Shown here one piece after another: positions 44,327-54,171 of a DNA stretch of 64,000 nt. This DNA comes from VSJD01 sp964617825. GTDB lineage: Bacteria; Verrucomicrobiota; Kiritimatiellia; JAAZAB01. The stretch spans positions 31,534 to 95,533 of the forward strand of contig CAZTWL010000013.1 in NCBI GenBank assembly GCA_964617825.1. Direction: 5' to 3'. Positions within the stretch are counted from its first letter, which is position 1, and each line of letters starts with the position of its first letter. The notes under the pieces were generated by a model. That model saw nothing but the letters and a program-made list of their open reading frames with translations. It was not told the DNA's origin and ran no database searches. Position numbers and translations under genes: made by a program.

Positions 44327-45229
44327 TTATTTCATCAAGAGCAGACTGATCGCCATTACGGCCATTCCCGAGATCAGGCCCAGGAGGCTGTCATGTCCTT
44401 TGCCGTAAGCACGGCTGGTCGGCAGGAGTTCGTCCAAGCTGATATAGACCATGATGCCGGCCACACCGCCAAAAAGCATGCCCATCAGCTGGGGGGGAAC
44501 AACGCCGGGGGCGCCGCGCATCATCACAAGCATCGCCAGCCAAGCGAGCAGCGCGCCAACCGGTTCCGCCATGCCGCTCAGCAGCGAATAGAAAAACGCC
44601 TTGGTGCGATTGCCCGTGGCGTAAAAAATCGGCACGGACACACTGATGCCTTCGGGAATATTGTGCAGCGCAATTGCAATGGCAATCGCCACGCCAATAC
44701 TTGCATTATCCAAGGCCGACAGGAAAGTAACCAAACCTTCGGGAAAATTATGAATACCGAGGGCCATAGCGGTGAACAATCCCATGCGCAGGAGACGCGC
44801 CTGGGCCACACGGTGATCATGGGCGCCGGGCACCACCTGCGCCGGATCGGAGACAATAGCAGCAAAATCAGGAATGGGAGCGGAACGATCGTGGAGCGGC
44901 GCCGTTTCCTGTTCGGTATGGGTCTCATGCGGATTTTCTGCGGAAGGAATCAGCCTGTCGATAATTCCGATCAGGGCGATCCCTGCGAAAAAAGAAGCGG
45001 CATTGACCCAGTGCCCCCATGGCGCCCCATAAGCTTTGATCAGGGCTGCCGTTCCCTTGGCAAAAATCTCCACAAACGCCACATACAGCATGACGCCCGC
45101 GGAAAAACCCGTGGCCACGGAAAGGAACCGGTAATTGGTGCGCGCCGCAAAGAATGCAATTGCGCTGCCGATCCCGGTGGCCATGCCGGCAAAAAGCGTC
45201 AAGCCCAGGGCAAATAAAACATGGTTCAT
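44327..45229 (-). CDS. zupT: ZIP-family metal transporter ZupT-like
   Basis: A 300-residue inner-membrane importer of divalent metals. The two ZIP helices have HNFPEG and HNIPEG, the metal-binding motifs, with a variable His-containing loop (HETHTE...HD) between helices 3 and 4. The start at 45229 overlaps the feoB stop as ATGA; the longer frame to 45691 is a shadow inside feoB. Coupling to feoAB suggests Fe(II) or Mn as substrate, or general metal uptake. Confidence 0.92.
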   Translation of the reverse strand: MNHVLFALGLTLFAGMATGIGSAIAFFAARTNYRFLSVATGFSAGVMLYVAFVEIFAKGTAALIKAYGAPWGHWVNAASFFAGIALIGIIDRLIPSAENPHETHTEQETAPLHDRSAPIPDFAAIVSDPAQVVPGAHDHRVAQARLLRMGLFTAMALGIHNFPEGLVTFLSALDNASIGVAIAIAIALHNIPEGISVSVPIFYATGNRTKAFFYSLLSGMAEPVGALLAWLAMLVMMRGAPGVVPPQLMGMLFGGVAGIMVYISLDELLPTSRAYGKGHDSLLGLISGMAVMAISLLLMK

Positions 45230-46932
45230 ACGAGTATCATCCGCAGTAAAGCGCCTACCAGGAACGACGTCAAGATCATGGCCATTACAGCCTTGAGCAT
45301 ATCCCTGGTGCCCAATTCCTTGAGCATGACTGCCAATGCGGCAATACAAGGGAAAAAGGCAAAAACGGTTATTGCAATGGTCAGTTGCGCCGGGGTCAGG
45401 GCCAATGGAACCAGCATTCCCACAGCCATCTCCTTGCGCAGAAAACCGCTCAGTAAGGCCGGCATCGCCTCGCCGGGCAGCCCAAACCAGCCTTGCATAA
45501 ACGCCGCCGCATGATCGGCCAATTTGGCGGTCAATCCCACTGCATCGAAAACACTGGCGACCAGCACCCCCAGGAAAAGGAGCGGCACCGCCTCCGAGAG
45601 GAACCAGCGGATACGCATCCAGGTTTTTTTGATGACAGCCGGCAGGCTCGGCAGCCGATAGGGCGGAATATCGAGAAACAACTCCGGACATTCCTCATGC
45701 AAGACCCGGTTGAGCAGCAAACCAAGGACCAGAAACACCGCGATCATCGTTCCGATCACGATCGCAATGTAATGCAGTCCATAATGACCCAACACCCCGA
45801 AAATCATCGCCGTCTGCGCCGTGCAAGGAATCGTGATGCCCACGAGCATAACGGCAATAAAACGCTGCTTCCGCGTCTCAAGCGTGCGCGCCGCCAGGAT
45901 GCCCGGCACCTTGCACCCCAAACCGAGCAGTACCGGGACAATCCCGTGGCCGTGCATTCCCAAACGGTGAAAGATATTGTCGGTGACCGTCGCCAGACGG
46001 GGCAGATAACCCGTATCTTCCAAAAGCGCCAAGGCCAGATAGAAAGCTGCGATGTAAGGCAAGACCATGCCCAGCGGCATGAACAGGCCGGTGGTTAAAA
46101 TACCCATGGATTGGACAAAATCCAGCTGTCCGTCAATCAGTTTGCCGATCAAAATATCGTGGACAAAACCCGGCCCCAGCCAGGCGCTCAAGGCCGTCAA
46201 CGGCGCACGGATCAATTCGAACAACGGCACAAAGACATAATTGATCAGGCTTTCGCCCACGATTCTGACCAGCCAGAACAGGGCAAACAAAATGACGGCG
46301 GCAGTCAGGATCCCCGTCACCGGCTTGACCGTGGCATCCGCCAGATAATCGCGAAACGAATGATGCCGATGGGCGACCGTCTGGACTTTTCGGACAATGC
46401 GCCCGACTTCAGCCCAGACATAGTCGGTGCCTGCCAGCTTGGGACTCTCGGGGACGCGCGCTTCATCGAGACGATGGACCAGTTCGTTGACACCCTCGGC
46501 GGTGATGGCCACGGTGGGGACGACGGGGACCTTCAGGATGTTTTCCAGTTCACGGGCATCGATATGAACACCCAAGTGCTTGGCCTCATCCCACATATTC
46601 AGCGCAACGATAATCGGCTTGCGTTTCTCCAGCAGTTCGACCGTCAGAAGCAGACAGCGTTCCAGGCTCGTGGCGTCCACAACATTGACAATGATATCGG
46701 CCTGGTCCAGCAAAGCGACGGCCACTTCCTCCGCCTTGTTGGTGGCTTCCAGCGAATAAGTTCCCGGGGCATCGACGATTTCAATGGTTTCCTCACCCCG
46801 CTGCATCCGCCCCTTCAAGAAGTCCACCGTCGATCCGGGATAATTTGAGGCGATCACGTCCACGCCGGTCAACCGGGAAAAGAGCACGCTTTTCCCGACA
46901 TTGGGATCGCCGATGAGCACAACGGTTTTCAT
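45226..46932 (-). CDS. feoB: Ferrous iron transporter FeoB
   Basis: A 568-residue inner-membrane protein. N-terminal GTPase has G1 GDPNVGKS, G3 DAPG and G4 NMWD; the membrane part has the two gate regions with the conserved GLGCKVPGIL segment. It is shorter than E. coli FeoB (773). FeoA overlaps its start and zupT its stop, so all three genes are translationally coupled. Confidence 0.93.
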   Translation of the reverse strand: MKTVVLIGDPNVGKSVLFSRLTGVDVIASNYPGSTVDFLKGRMQRGEETIEIVDAPGTYSLEATNKAEEVAVALLDQADIIVNVVDATSLERCLLLTVELLEKRKPIIVALNMWDEAKHLGVHIDARELENILKVPVVPTVAITAEGVNELVHRLDEARVPESPKLAGTDYVWAEVGRIVRKVQTVAHRHHSFRDYLADATVKPVTGILTAAVILFALFWLVRIVGESLINYVFVPLFELIRAPLTALSAWLGPGFVHDILIGKLIDGQLDFVQSMGILTTGLFMPLGMVLPYIAAFYLALALLEDTGYLPRLATVTDNIFHRLGMHGHGIVPVLLGLGCKVPGILAARTLETRKQRFIAVMLVGITIPCTAQTAMIFGVLGHYGLHYIAIVIGTMIAVFLVLGLLLNRVLHEECPELFLDIPPYRLPSLPAVIKKTWMRIRWFLSEAVPLLFLGVLVASVFDAVGLTAKLADHAAAFMQGWFGLPGEAMPALLSGFLRKEMAVGMLVPLALTPAQLTIAITVFAFFPCIAALAVMLKELGTRDMLKAVMAMILTSFLVGALLRMILV

Positions 46933-47165
46933 GATTCTCGGATGACGGCAATTTTACGGGCCATCCCCCGGCCAACAGTGATTTGGCGCCTCTCGATTTC
47001 GACAACCATCGGGCCGGCAAAATGGTGTTTGGCCACCACGCGGAAGATCTTCCCCTCCTTCAGTCCGACGCTCCTCAGCCGATGCTGCAAAGCGCTGCCT
47101 CCATGTAAAGCCACAACAGACGCCTTTTCATCCTGCTTCAAAGCGGCAAGCGTTATTTCTTTCAT
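46929..47165 (-). CDS. feoA: FeoA, SH3-domain protein of iron uptake
   Basis: A 78-residue SH3-like protein with ITLAALKQDEKASVVALHGG and LRSVGLKEGKIFRVV, the FeoA pattern; it assists FeoB. Its stop overlaps the feoB ATG as ATGA. First gene of the unit. Confidence 0.92.
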   Translation of the reverse strand: MKEITLAALKQDEKASVVALHGGSALQHRLRSVGLKEGKIFRVVAKHHFAGPMVVEIERRQITVGRGMARKIAVIRES

Positions 47166-47226
47166 ATGACCGCGAAATATAATTTTCCGGCAAATTGCTC
47201 GTCAATATCCCTAGCGTCTCAACCGC

Positions 47227-47664
47227 TTATGACTCTATCACAAGGCGGACCGGCGTGAGATTTTGGAGATTATCAGAAATCGGGCAACGTCTTTCGACCT
47301 CGTCCAAAAATCTCTGTTTTTCCTCCAGCCCCAGATCGGAATCGATCCGCACCCTGGCCGTAATGGCGCTGAAGCCGGCACGGACATTCTGGGACTTGCC
47401 AAGCAGACAATCCGTATCCAATTCGCCTTCCAGTTCGATTTCGATGCCGCGCACGTCCAAGCGGCGCTGCATGGCTATAATGCGGCCAATCGCCGTGATG
47501 CAGCCGCCCAGCGCCATGAGCTGAATATCGAGCGGCGTGGGCCCTGCATCCGTGCCGCCGCCATTAGCCGGCTGGTCGATTACGACCAGGTGCTTGCCCG
47601 CCCGGCATTCCGTTTTGAATGAAGAACCCTGGGTCACTTTAACTTGAACTTTTTTTGATGACAT
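47227..47664 (-). CDS. OsmC family protein
   Basis: A 145-residue OsmC/Ohr-type protein, a thiol-dependent peroxidase family that reduces organic hydroperoxides. The two reactive cysteines appear in LGGCITA and RRCPISDNL. Starts at 47664 with AAAGGAGG upstream; a longer frame to 47757 lacks similarity. It converges toward feoA on the same strand, 61 bases apart. Confidence 0.9.
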   Translation of the reverse strand: MSSKKVQVKVTQGSSFKTECRAGKHLVVIDQPANGGGTDAGPTPLDIQLMALGGCITAIGRIIAMQRRLDVRGIEIELEGELDTDCLLGKSQNVRAGFSAITARVRIDSDLGLEEKQRFLDEVERRCPISDNLQNLTPVRLVIES

Positions 47665-48039
47665 TACATACCTCCTTTTATCCGTTTGTTGCCGAGCGGC
47701 ACCTGCCAGGAATGGTCGTTTTTCCCGGCCATCGGCACGGTGTTTTAATCGCTGCAAAAGGCAACCTCCGCTTTTTATGCATTAGTATACCGGCGGGAAG
47801 GCGCATGGCGAGAACATTTGCAGCATCCTCACAAGTTCAAATCGCAAACCGATATGCACAAACACACAGGGAGACCACCAGCATCGGACACCAATTCAGG
47901 CTCCTTATTCCGACGCTCCCCTGGCGACTTGCGGTTCGCGCAAAAACAAAACCGAAACCGTCGCCAGCTATTGCGCGACGCGCTTCCGCGCCATTTTTTT
48001 TGTATCGTTTTATGGTAAATCTGTTTATTATAGCACGCA
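47665..48039. other. 375-base gap between osmC-type gene and znuA
   Basis: Divergent regulatory region. The right end is AT-rich, with TATTAT at 48026-48031 only eight bases before the znuA ATG and no ribosome site, which suggests a leaderless or short-leader znuA transcript. No clear Zur box was found. Short frames here show no motif. Confidence 0.5.
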
Positions 48040-48918
48040 ATGAACACACGCCTGTCATTCCCTTGCTTGACGATCATCGTTGCCGCCTGCCTGCTATTTT
48101 TGACCAGCGCCGCAAGCGCCGCCGGGCTGCGCATCGTCACTTCGTTTTATCCAATTTACCTCGCAACGCTTAACGTGACCCGCGACATTCCCGGCGTTGA
48201 TCTCGTCAACCTGACCAAGCCATTTACCGGTTGCCTGCACGACTACCAAATGACGCCGGACGACCTGATCACCTTGAGCAAAGCCGATATTTTCGTCGTC
48301 AACGGAGCCGGCATGGAAACCTTTCTGGAAAAAGCCATCCGACAGGTTCCGCAGCTCAAGCTCATCCAGGCCAGCGAGGGAATTCCCCTGCTGACCACCG
48401 CCGGCGAGGCCAATCCGCACGTCTGGGTCAGCGTGACTTTGCACATGCGCCAGGTGGAAAACATCGCCGCTGCCTTGGCCAAACTCGACCCGGAACGCGC
48501 AGCCTTGTATCTGCAAAACAGCTCTGATTATCTTGCCAAACTGAAAACGCTGCGCGCGGGCATGCATGCCGGACTGCAGGAGATCAAAACCCGCAAGATC
48601 ATCACTTTTCACGAAGCTTTCCCGTATTTCGCCCAGGAATTCGGACTGACCATCGCAGATGTGATCGAGCGCGAACCGGGCTCGGAACCCAGCGCCCGCG
48701 AACTGGCACAAGCCATATCCCTCGTGAAACAAACCGGCATCAAAGCCATTTTTGCCGAACCCCAGTACTCGGCCAAGGCGGCGGAAGCAATCGCACGCGA
48801 AACCGACGCGACCATGTACCGCCTTGACCCGGTTGTCACAGGCCCAATGACGCCGGACGCGTATATAGCCATTATGCAGACCAACCTGCAGACACTGCAA
48901 GAAGCTCTGGGCAAATAG
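48040..48918 (+). CDS. znuA: Zinc-binding protein of ABC transporter
   Basis: A 292-residue periplasmic receptor with signal peptide (about 1-27). Predicted metal ligands are His67 (CLHD), His127 (NPHVW), His191 (TFHEAF) and Asp263. The His-rich loop seen in many ZnuA proteins is missing, so zinc is likely but manganese cannot be excluded. znuC and znuB follow. Confidence 0.9.
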   Translation: MNTRLSFPCLTIIVAACLLFLTSAASAAGLRIVTSFYPIYLATLNVTRDIPGVDLVNLTKPFTGCLHDYQMTPDDLITLSKADIFVVNGAGMETFLEKAIRQVPQLKLIQASEGIPLLTTAGEANPHVWVSVTLHMRQVENIAAALAKLDPERAALYLQNSSDYLAKLKTLRAGMHAGLQEIKTRKIITFHEAFPYFAQEFGLTIADVIEREPGSEPSARELAQAISLVKQTGIKAIFAEPQYSAKAAEAIARETDATMYRLDPVVTGPMTPDAYIAIMQTNLQTLQEALGK

Positions 48919-48996
48919 TTACAAGAACTCCGGCAAATTCGGAACCAAATTTAAATGTTTGAAAACCGGCGCTGAATTCCGCATTCTTTTCAACTC

Positions 48997-49887
48997 ATGA
49001 TATCGGCTCTCCAACAACAAGCGGCCAGAAAGGATCACCCCTGCGGCGGCTGCTGCACGCGCCTCATTGACTTCGGCGTGACCTTGAACAGCGCCGTCAT
49101 CCTGGAAGCCATTAACCTGCACGTGCACTGCGGCGAACTGACCGTGCTCCTTGGCCCGAACGGCGCAGGCAAAACCACATTGTTCCGGGCCATGCTTGGC
49201 GAGTTGCCCTACAGCGGATCGCTGCATTTCGTCCACGCCGGCAATGAAGAACGCTTTATCCATCCGCGGATCGGCTATGTGCCCCAAAAGCTCGAGATCG
49301 ATACCCTGGCGCCAATCACCGTACTGGACTTATTTGCCGGCGCCCTGGCGAAGCGCCCGGTCTGGTTGGGCCATTCCTCCGCAATTCGCGCGAAAGCTCT
49401 GGACATGCTTGCGTTAGTCAATTCCCAGGCGCTGCTTAACCAACGTCTGGGCCAACTTTCCAGCGGCCAGTTGCAAAGGGTGCTTCTGGCCCTGGCCTTG
49501 ACGCCGGTTCCCGACCTCCTGCTCCTGGACGAACCGGTATCGGGCGTGGATCCTGCCGGCATCGACCTTTTCTATCGCATGGTTTCCGAATTGCGCCAGA
49601 CCTTTGACCTTTCGATCCTGCTTGTCTCTCACGACATCCCGACAGCCGCCCGTTTTGCCGATCGCATAATTTTCCTCAATCGCACCATTCTCTGCGACGG
49701 ATCGCCGCGCGAAGTGCTCGCCGGACCGTGCATTCGGCAAACATTCGGCGTCGACCTGACCAACGCGGCCATCCAACAGATAGAAACCAGGACGGAACAC
49801 CCGCAGCATCATGAGGAATGCGCCATCCAGACGGCGGATGGCGAAATACGGGCAGCTGACGCCAGACCAATGACAGTATTGAAATAA
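48997..49887 (+). CDS. znuC: Zinc ABC transporter ATPase
   Basis: A 296-residue ABC ATPase: Walker A GPNGAGKTT, signature LSSGQLQR, Walker B LLLLDEPVSGVD. The first 25 residues contain CGGCC, an unusual Cys-rich start that could bind metal, and the last 40 residues form a His/Glu-rich tail (EHPQHHEE). The gap from znuA is 78 bases without a strong ribosome site; a later start could also be used. Confidence 0.92.
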   Translation: MISALQQQAARKDHPCGGCCTRLIDFGVTLNSAVILEAINLHVHCGELTVLLGPNGAGKTTLFRAMLGELPYSGSLHFVHAGNEERFIHPRIGYVPQKLEIDTLAPITVLDLFAGALAKRPVWLGHSSAIRAKALDMLALVNSQALLNQRLGQLSSGQLQRVLLALALTPVPDLLLLDEPVSGVDPAGIDLFYRMVSELRQTFDLSILLVSHDIPTAARFADRIIFLNRTILCDGSPREVLAGPCIRQTFGVDLTNAAIQQIETRTEHPQHHEECAIQTADGEIRAADARPMTVLK

Positions 49888-49928
49888 CGGCCGCTAACGA
49901 TTAATTATGAACTGACTTCTGACCTCCT

Positions 49929-50765
49929 ATGACCATGACTTTCTGGTATCACATCATCGAAAAACTGCCTTTTGAATGGGCGCAATTCACGTTCATGCAA
50001 AACGCCCTGCTGGCCGTGCTTCTCATTGCACCGCTCTTTGCGCTGATCGGGTGCCTGGTAATCAGCAATCAAATGGCGTTTTTTTCCGACGCCATCGGTC
50101 ACGCGGCCCTGACGGGCATCGCAATTGGCGCCCTGGCCGGACTGGCCGATCCGCTCTGGGCCATGTTGGCTTTTGCCGCCGTGCTGGCCATCCTTGTGTC
50201 CGTCTTAAGACACTGCAGTTCGGCTTCGACCGACACGATCATCGGGCTCATAATGGCTTTTGCCGTGGCGCTGGGGGTGGTCCTGCTGTCGCGGGGCGGA
50301 GGATTTGCGCGCTATTCCCGTTATCTGATCGGCGATCTGCTGACAATCGCTCCGTTCGAGATCCTGCGCCTTGTATTTTTGCTGGCGATCGTTGCCGGTG
50401 TCTGGCTGACATTTTTCAATCCGCTGTTTTTTGCCTGCCTGAATCGTTCGCTGGCCAAGGCGCGCGGATTTCCCGTCTGGCAATTGGAAGCCTGTTTTGC
50501 CGTGATCGTAGCTTTGGTAGTCACCATGACAATCCCCCTGGTCGGCCTGCTGGTGATCAACGCCCTCCTGATCGTGCCCGCCGCCGCCGCACGCAACATG
50601 GCAGGCACAATGACCGGTTACGTGTTGGGCACGATAGGACTCAGCGCGCTGGCGGGCATTCTGGGATTAATCACCTCGTTCCACTGGGGCACCGCCACGG
50701 GCGCCACGATTGTCCTGTGGTCCATGGGATTTTTCGCGGTCTCGCTGGCCTTCCGCCGACGATAA
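49929..50765 (+). CDS. znuB: Zinc ABC transporter permease
   Basis: A 278-residue ABC-3 family permease with about eight membrane helices, including SNQMAFFSDAIGHAALTG and the VTMTIPLVGLLVINALLIVPAAAARN segment typical of ZnuB/MntB. It ends the znuACB unit; an AraC gene converges on it. Confidence 0.93.
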   Translation: MTMTFWYHIIEKLPFEWAQFTFMQNALLAVLLIAPLFALIGCLVISNQMAFFSDAIGHAALTGIAIGALAGLADPLWAMLAFAAVLAILVSVLRHCSSASTDTIIGLIMAFAVALGVVLLSRGGGFARYSRYLIGDLLTIAPFEILRLVFLLAIVAGVWLTFFNPLFFACLNRSLAKARGFPVWQLEACFAVIVALVVTMTIPLVGLLVINALLIVPAAAARNMAGTMTGYVLGTIGLSALAGILGLITSFHWGTATGATIVLWSMGFFAVSLAFRRR

Positions 50766-50935
50766 ATCACGCCGTCGAACTTCATCCGCGCGTATTCCCG
50801 CCAATATTTCCCGAAACCACAAGCTTCACGATCAGGAAGTCCGTTGTTACGCGACGCCCGGCACGGTATCCTGGGAATAAACTGCCTTGCGCCGGCCGAA
50901 GGCTGCAACGGGGTTGACGGCAGAATGTTCTTTGA

Positions 50936-51829
50936 CTACGCGCGCGGAGCATTGCGCAGTTTCATAAATTGACGGGGCGAGCTACCTTCCACGCGCTTGA
51001 ACATCTTGGAGAGGTGATAAACATCGCTAAAACCGAGCGCGGCGGCTATCGTTTTAAGGCACTGCCCTTTCATCATGAGATTTCTGGATTGTTGGATGCG
51101 CAGACGTATGAGCGTGGCAATCGGCGATTCGCCCGTTTCGGCGCGATAGCGATGCGACAGCGTCGAGACGCTGACATTCAGATGGTTGGCAATGGTTTCC
51201 AGAGAAAGACTCTGGGCCAGATGCTCATGCAGGAACTCCGTTACCAGCGTGGCAAACGTCGGCGGCTCCTGCGAAACAGCCACCGGAATCCGATACGTAT
51301 CCTCCTCGATCCGCACACCATGCCGCAGCAAATCGAGGGCTTCGCATAAAAATCCCGTCGCTTTCCAGAAGCCGGCATCCCCATCGCGCTGGCCGCTTTC
51401 AGCCGCCTGCGCGATCAGACGCCCCAACCGTCCTTCGGAGTCGACAAACCGCGCATAGCCGACCGCACGCCGCACCAGCGCATCGAGTCCGGTGTCAGGT
51501 CCCGCGCGGAAAATCAGCCAGGCATTCCGAATCGGCAGCTTGACCCGGGTCATGTCTTCCCAATATGACGTACGCGGCGGATAGAGCAAGGCTTCGCCGG
51601 CCGCATGGCGCAACCAGGGCGCCTGCCGCCGCACCGCCTTGAACAACCCCAAGTCCGACAAACTGTAATCGAGAACCCAGTAGGGATTGCTATGCCGGGC
51701 ACTCCGGCTCGAATGCGGAATTGTCCAAACCGCACTGGTCGCATTGACCAGCACGGGCATCTCCGCCGGCGCTGCCAGCCAAGTCCAGCCATAACCTTCC
51801 GTATTTGCACCGATCGCTTGTTTGGCCAT
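50936..51829 (-). CDS. AraC-family transcriptional regulator
   Basis: A 297-residue regulator with the AraC helix-turn-helix pair at its C-terminus (about 190-285: LSLETIANHLNVSVSTLSHRYRAETGESP and LKTIAAALGFSDVYHLSKMFKRVEGSSPRQF). The N-terminal 180 residues form an unassigned sensor domain. It is divergent from the aminotransferase cassette (starts 155 bases apart), its likely target. Start is uncertain: ATG 51829 is preferred, but 51865 and 51925 are possible and no ribosome site decides. Confidence 0.85.
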   Translation of the reverse strand: MAKQAIGANTEGYGWTWLAAPAEMPVLVNATSAVWTIPHSSRSARHSNPYWVLDYSLSDLGLFKAVRRQAPWLRHAAGEALLYPPRTSYWEDMTRVKLPIRNAWLIFRAGPDTGLDALVRRAVGYARFVDSEGRLGRLIAQAAESGQRDGDAGFWKATGFLCEALDLLRHGVRIEEDTYRIPVAVSQEPPTFATLVTEFLHEHLAQSLSLETIANHLNVSVSTLSHRYRAETGESPIATLIRLRIQQSRNLMMKGQCLKTIAAALGFSDVYHLSKMFKRVEGSSPRQFMKLRNAPRA

Positions 51830-51983
51830 TGCAAGATAATACAAATTATTTGCCGGACAGTCCATTGCCCTTTTTGCCCCGGCGCCATAGAGTTGCCGGC
51901 AGATGGCAGTCTTCCGGCCCCGCATAGCTTTAACGAAGCCGAGAAGGCCGATGTCAGATAACGCAAGCGATGGAGATCAAATC

Positions 51984-53303
51984 ATGAACAATCGACTGGC
52001 TATCGAGGGCGGCGCCAAGGCGGTTAAATCGATGGGACCCGGCCCAACCAAAATTCACGTGGATGAACTCCTGGAACTGCTCGATCTATGGGAGTTTCCG
52101 GCGGCCACGCGCAAAACGCTGACAACCGCCATTCAGAAGTCGGCCAAGGCGATCAAAGGGCCGCATCTTTTCCGCTATTACAATCCGCGCCCCAGCAAAG
52201 TGGATGCCGCCGAAAAGGCTTTTGCCGCCTTCATCGGCGTGCCGCACTGCCTGGCGGTCAACTCCTGCACCTCGGCGCTGATTGCCGCCATGCGCGCATT
52301 GGGGATCGGCATGGGCGATGAAGTCATCGTGCCGGCTTACACTTTTTTCGCCACGGCCGCCGCGGTGGGCGCCTGCAACGCCATCCCCGTAATTGCCGAC
52401 GTGGACGACACCCTGACCCTCGACCCCAAAGACGTCGCGCGCCGCATCACGCCGCGCACGAAGGCCATCGCCGTCGTCCATATGCTGGGACTTCCCGCCC
52501 AGATGGCGGAATTGAAAACATTGGCCGAAAAACATAAACTCGCATTAATCGAGGATGTGGCCCAGGCGGCCGGCGGCTCCTATCGCGGCAAAATGCTGGG
52601 CAGTATCGGCACGATCGGCTGTTTCAGTTTCGACTACTACAAAGTCTTGAACAGCGGCGAAGGCGGCTTCGTCACGACCCGCAACGAATGGTTGCACATT
52701 CGCGCGCAGTCCTGGCACGATTGCGCCGCCTGCTGGCGTCCGAACCGGTACGCCGCGGAACGGCGCGAGGGCGAACTCTTCTGCGGGGAAAACTATCGCA
52801 TGAGCGAACTGCAGGGAGCCGTGGCCCTGGCCCAAATCCGCAAGGCCGCTCAAATCGTCAAAGGCTATCGCACGGCGTTCCGGCGAATCATGAACGCCTT
52901 GAAACTGCCCGCCGGCATCAAGACCCAGCGCCTGTCCGACCCGGAAGGCGTTGTGGGCACGAACCTGGTGATCTTCATGCCCGACATCGAAAAGACCAAA
53001 TGGGCCACCAAGGCCATGCAGGCCGAAGGCGTTCCGGCCGGCGGGATTTACGACGCCAAGATCAAGAACTGGCATATTTACACGCATTGGGAACATATCA
53101 TGGAACGGAAAACCGTCGCCCGGGACGGTCTGCCATGGAGCGGCGTAAAGAAGTCGGAACTGCCCGACTACGCCCTGGATATGTGCACCCAGGCACTCGA
53201 TTATCTCGGCCGCTCGGTCGTTATCGGCATCAATTCCCACTACACCGCCGCGGAGTGCCGGGCCATCGCCGCGGGCATCAACAAAGTGCTGGCCGCAATC
53301 TAA
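51984..53303 (+). CDS. DegT/DnrJ/EryC1-family aminotransferase
   Basis: A 439-residue PLP enzyme of the sugar aminotransferase family. The PLP Lys is in FDYYKVLNSGEGGFV; PAYTFFATAAAV, ADVDDTLTLDP and EDVAQAAGGSY are also typical. It transaminates a keto sugar or cyclitol, or, as in some relatives, dehydrates one. GGAG eight bases before ATG 51984 supports that start; an ATG at 51951 with GAGAAGG is possible. It leads a cassette with an isomerase-like and a PIG-L deacetylase gene. Confidence 0.9.
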   Translation: MNNRLAIEGGAKAVKSMGPGPTKIHVDELLELLDLWEFPAATRKTLTTAIQKSAKAIKGPHLFRYYNPRPSKVDAAEKAFAAFIGVPHCLAVNSCTSALIAAMRALGIGMGDEVIVPAYTFFATAAAVGACNAIPVIADVDDTLTLDPKDVARRITPRTKAIAVVHMLGLPAQMAELKTLAEKHKLALIEDVAQAAGGSYRGKMLGSIGTIGCFSFDYYKVLNSGEGGFVTTRNEWLHIRAQSWHDCAACWRPNRYAAERREGELFCGENYRMSELQGAVALAQIRKAAQIVKGYRTAFRRIMNALKLPAGIKTQRLSDPEGVVGTNLVIFMPDIEKTKWATKAMQAEGVPAGGIYDAKIKNWHIYTHWEHIMERKTVARDGLPWSGVKKSELPDYALDMCTQALDYLGRSVVIGINSHYTAAECRAIAAGINKVLAAI

Positions 53304-53354
53304 AAAAATGTTATTTCTTTAGGTTGTGAGCGCAAGCTCACCTTGGGAGGGATT

Positions 53355-54167
53355 ATGAAATATGGCGTTTGCCTGGAAATGGTGTTCACGGATCGTCCGT
53401 TCCTTGATCGCATACAATTGGCCGCGGAAGCCGGGTTTACTTTTGCCGAAATGTGGTTCGGCAATCTGGCGCCGAACACGAACACCGGTCGTGACCGAAA
53501 ATCCAAACATGCGGCCGAGATTCGCGTCGCCGCCGAAAAAGCGGGAATTACCATCTCCGACGTGGTGATCGGCTCTCCGGACGGCAAGTTGGGAGGCGGC
53601 CTGACCGATGCCGCACGCCGCGCGGAATGGATCAAGCAGACTGATGCCACCATGGCATATTGCCGTGAGGCCAATATCGGCGCCGCGATCGTCTGCACCG
53701 GCAACCGCATAAAAGGACTTTCCAGAGCGCAGATGCGCCAGAATGTTCTTGATGGACTGAAAGCCACGGCGGAACGGGCGGAAAAAGCCGGGATCATGCT
53801 GCTGCTCGAAGCGCTCAACGACAAGGTTGACCACCCCGACTATTTCCTGACCAGTTCCGATGAAGGCGCAGAACTGTGCCGCGAAGTGAACTCGCCCCGG
53901 CTGAAGTTACTGTTCGACTGTTATCACATGCAGATCATGGAAGGAGACCTGACCGGCCATATCCGCAAGCACCTCGATGTGATCGGCCACATTCATTCGG
54001 CCGGCCATCCCGGACGGCACGAGCTCTGGCTGGGCGAAACCAATTATCCTTTCCTGATCCGCCAGCTTGAGACCCTGGGTTACCAGGGCGTTTTTGGGCT
54101 GGAATATGCGCCGACACTTCCATCGGCAGAAAGCCTGCGCCGGACACTCAACCACCTGAAAGGATAA
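53355..54167 (+). CDS. Sugar phosphate isomerase/epimerase (hydroxypyruvate isomerase-like)
   Basis: A 270-residue TIM-barrel of the xylose isomerase-like family. LLLEALND, LLFDCYHMQI, IGHIHSAGHPGRHE and FGLEYAPT give metal and substrate residues (Glu, Asp, His, Glu), close to the hydroxypyruvate isomerase group. GGGAGG four bases before ATG 53355 supports that start. Substrate is not known; pairing with the aminotransferase suggests a sugar or cyclitol. Confidence 0.88.
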   Translation: MKYGVCLEMVFTDRPFLDRIQLAAEAGFTFAEMWFGNLAPNTNTGRDRKSKHAAEIRVAAEKAGITISDVVIGSPDGKLGGGLTDAARRAEWIKQTDATMAYCREANIGAAIVCTGNRIKGLSRAQMRQNVLDGLKATAERAEKAGIMLLLEALNDKVDHPDYFLTSSDEGAELCREVNSPRLKLLFDCYHMQIMEGDLTGHIRKHLDVIGHIHSAGHPGRHELWLGETNYPFLIRQLETLGYQGVFGLEYAPTLPSAESLRRTLNHLKG

Positions 54168-54171
54168 ACGC

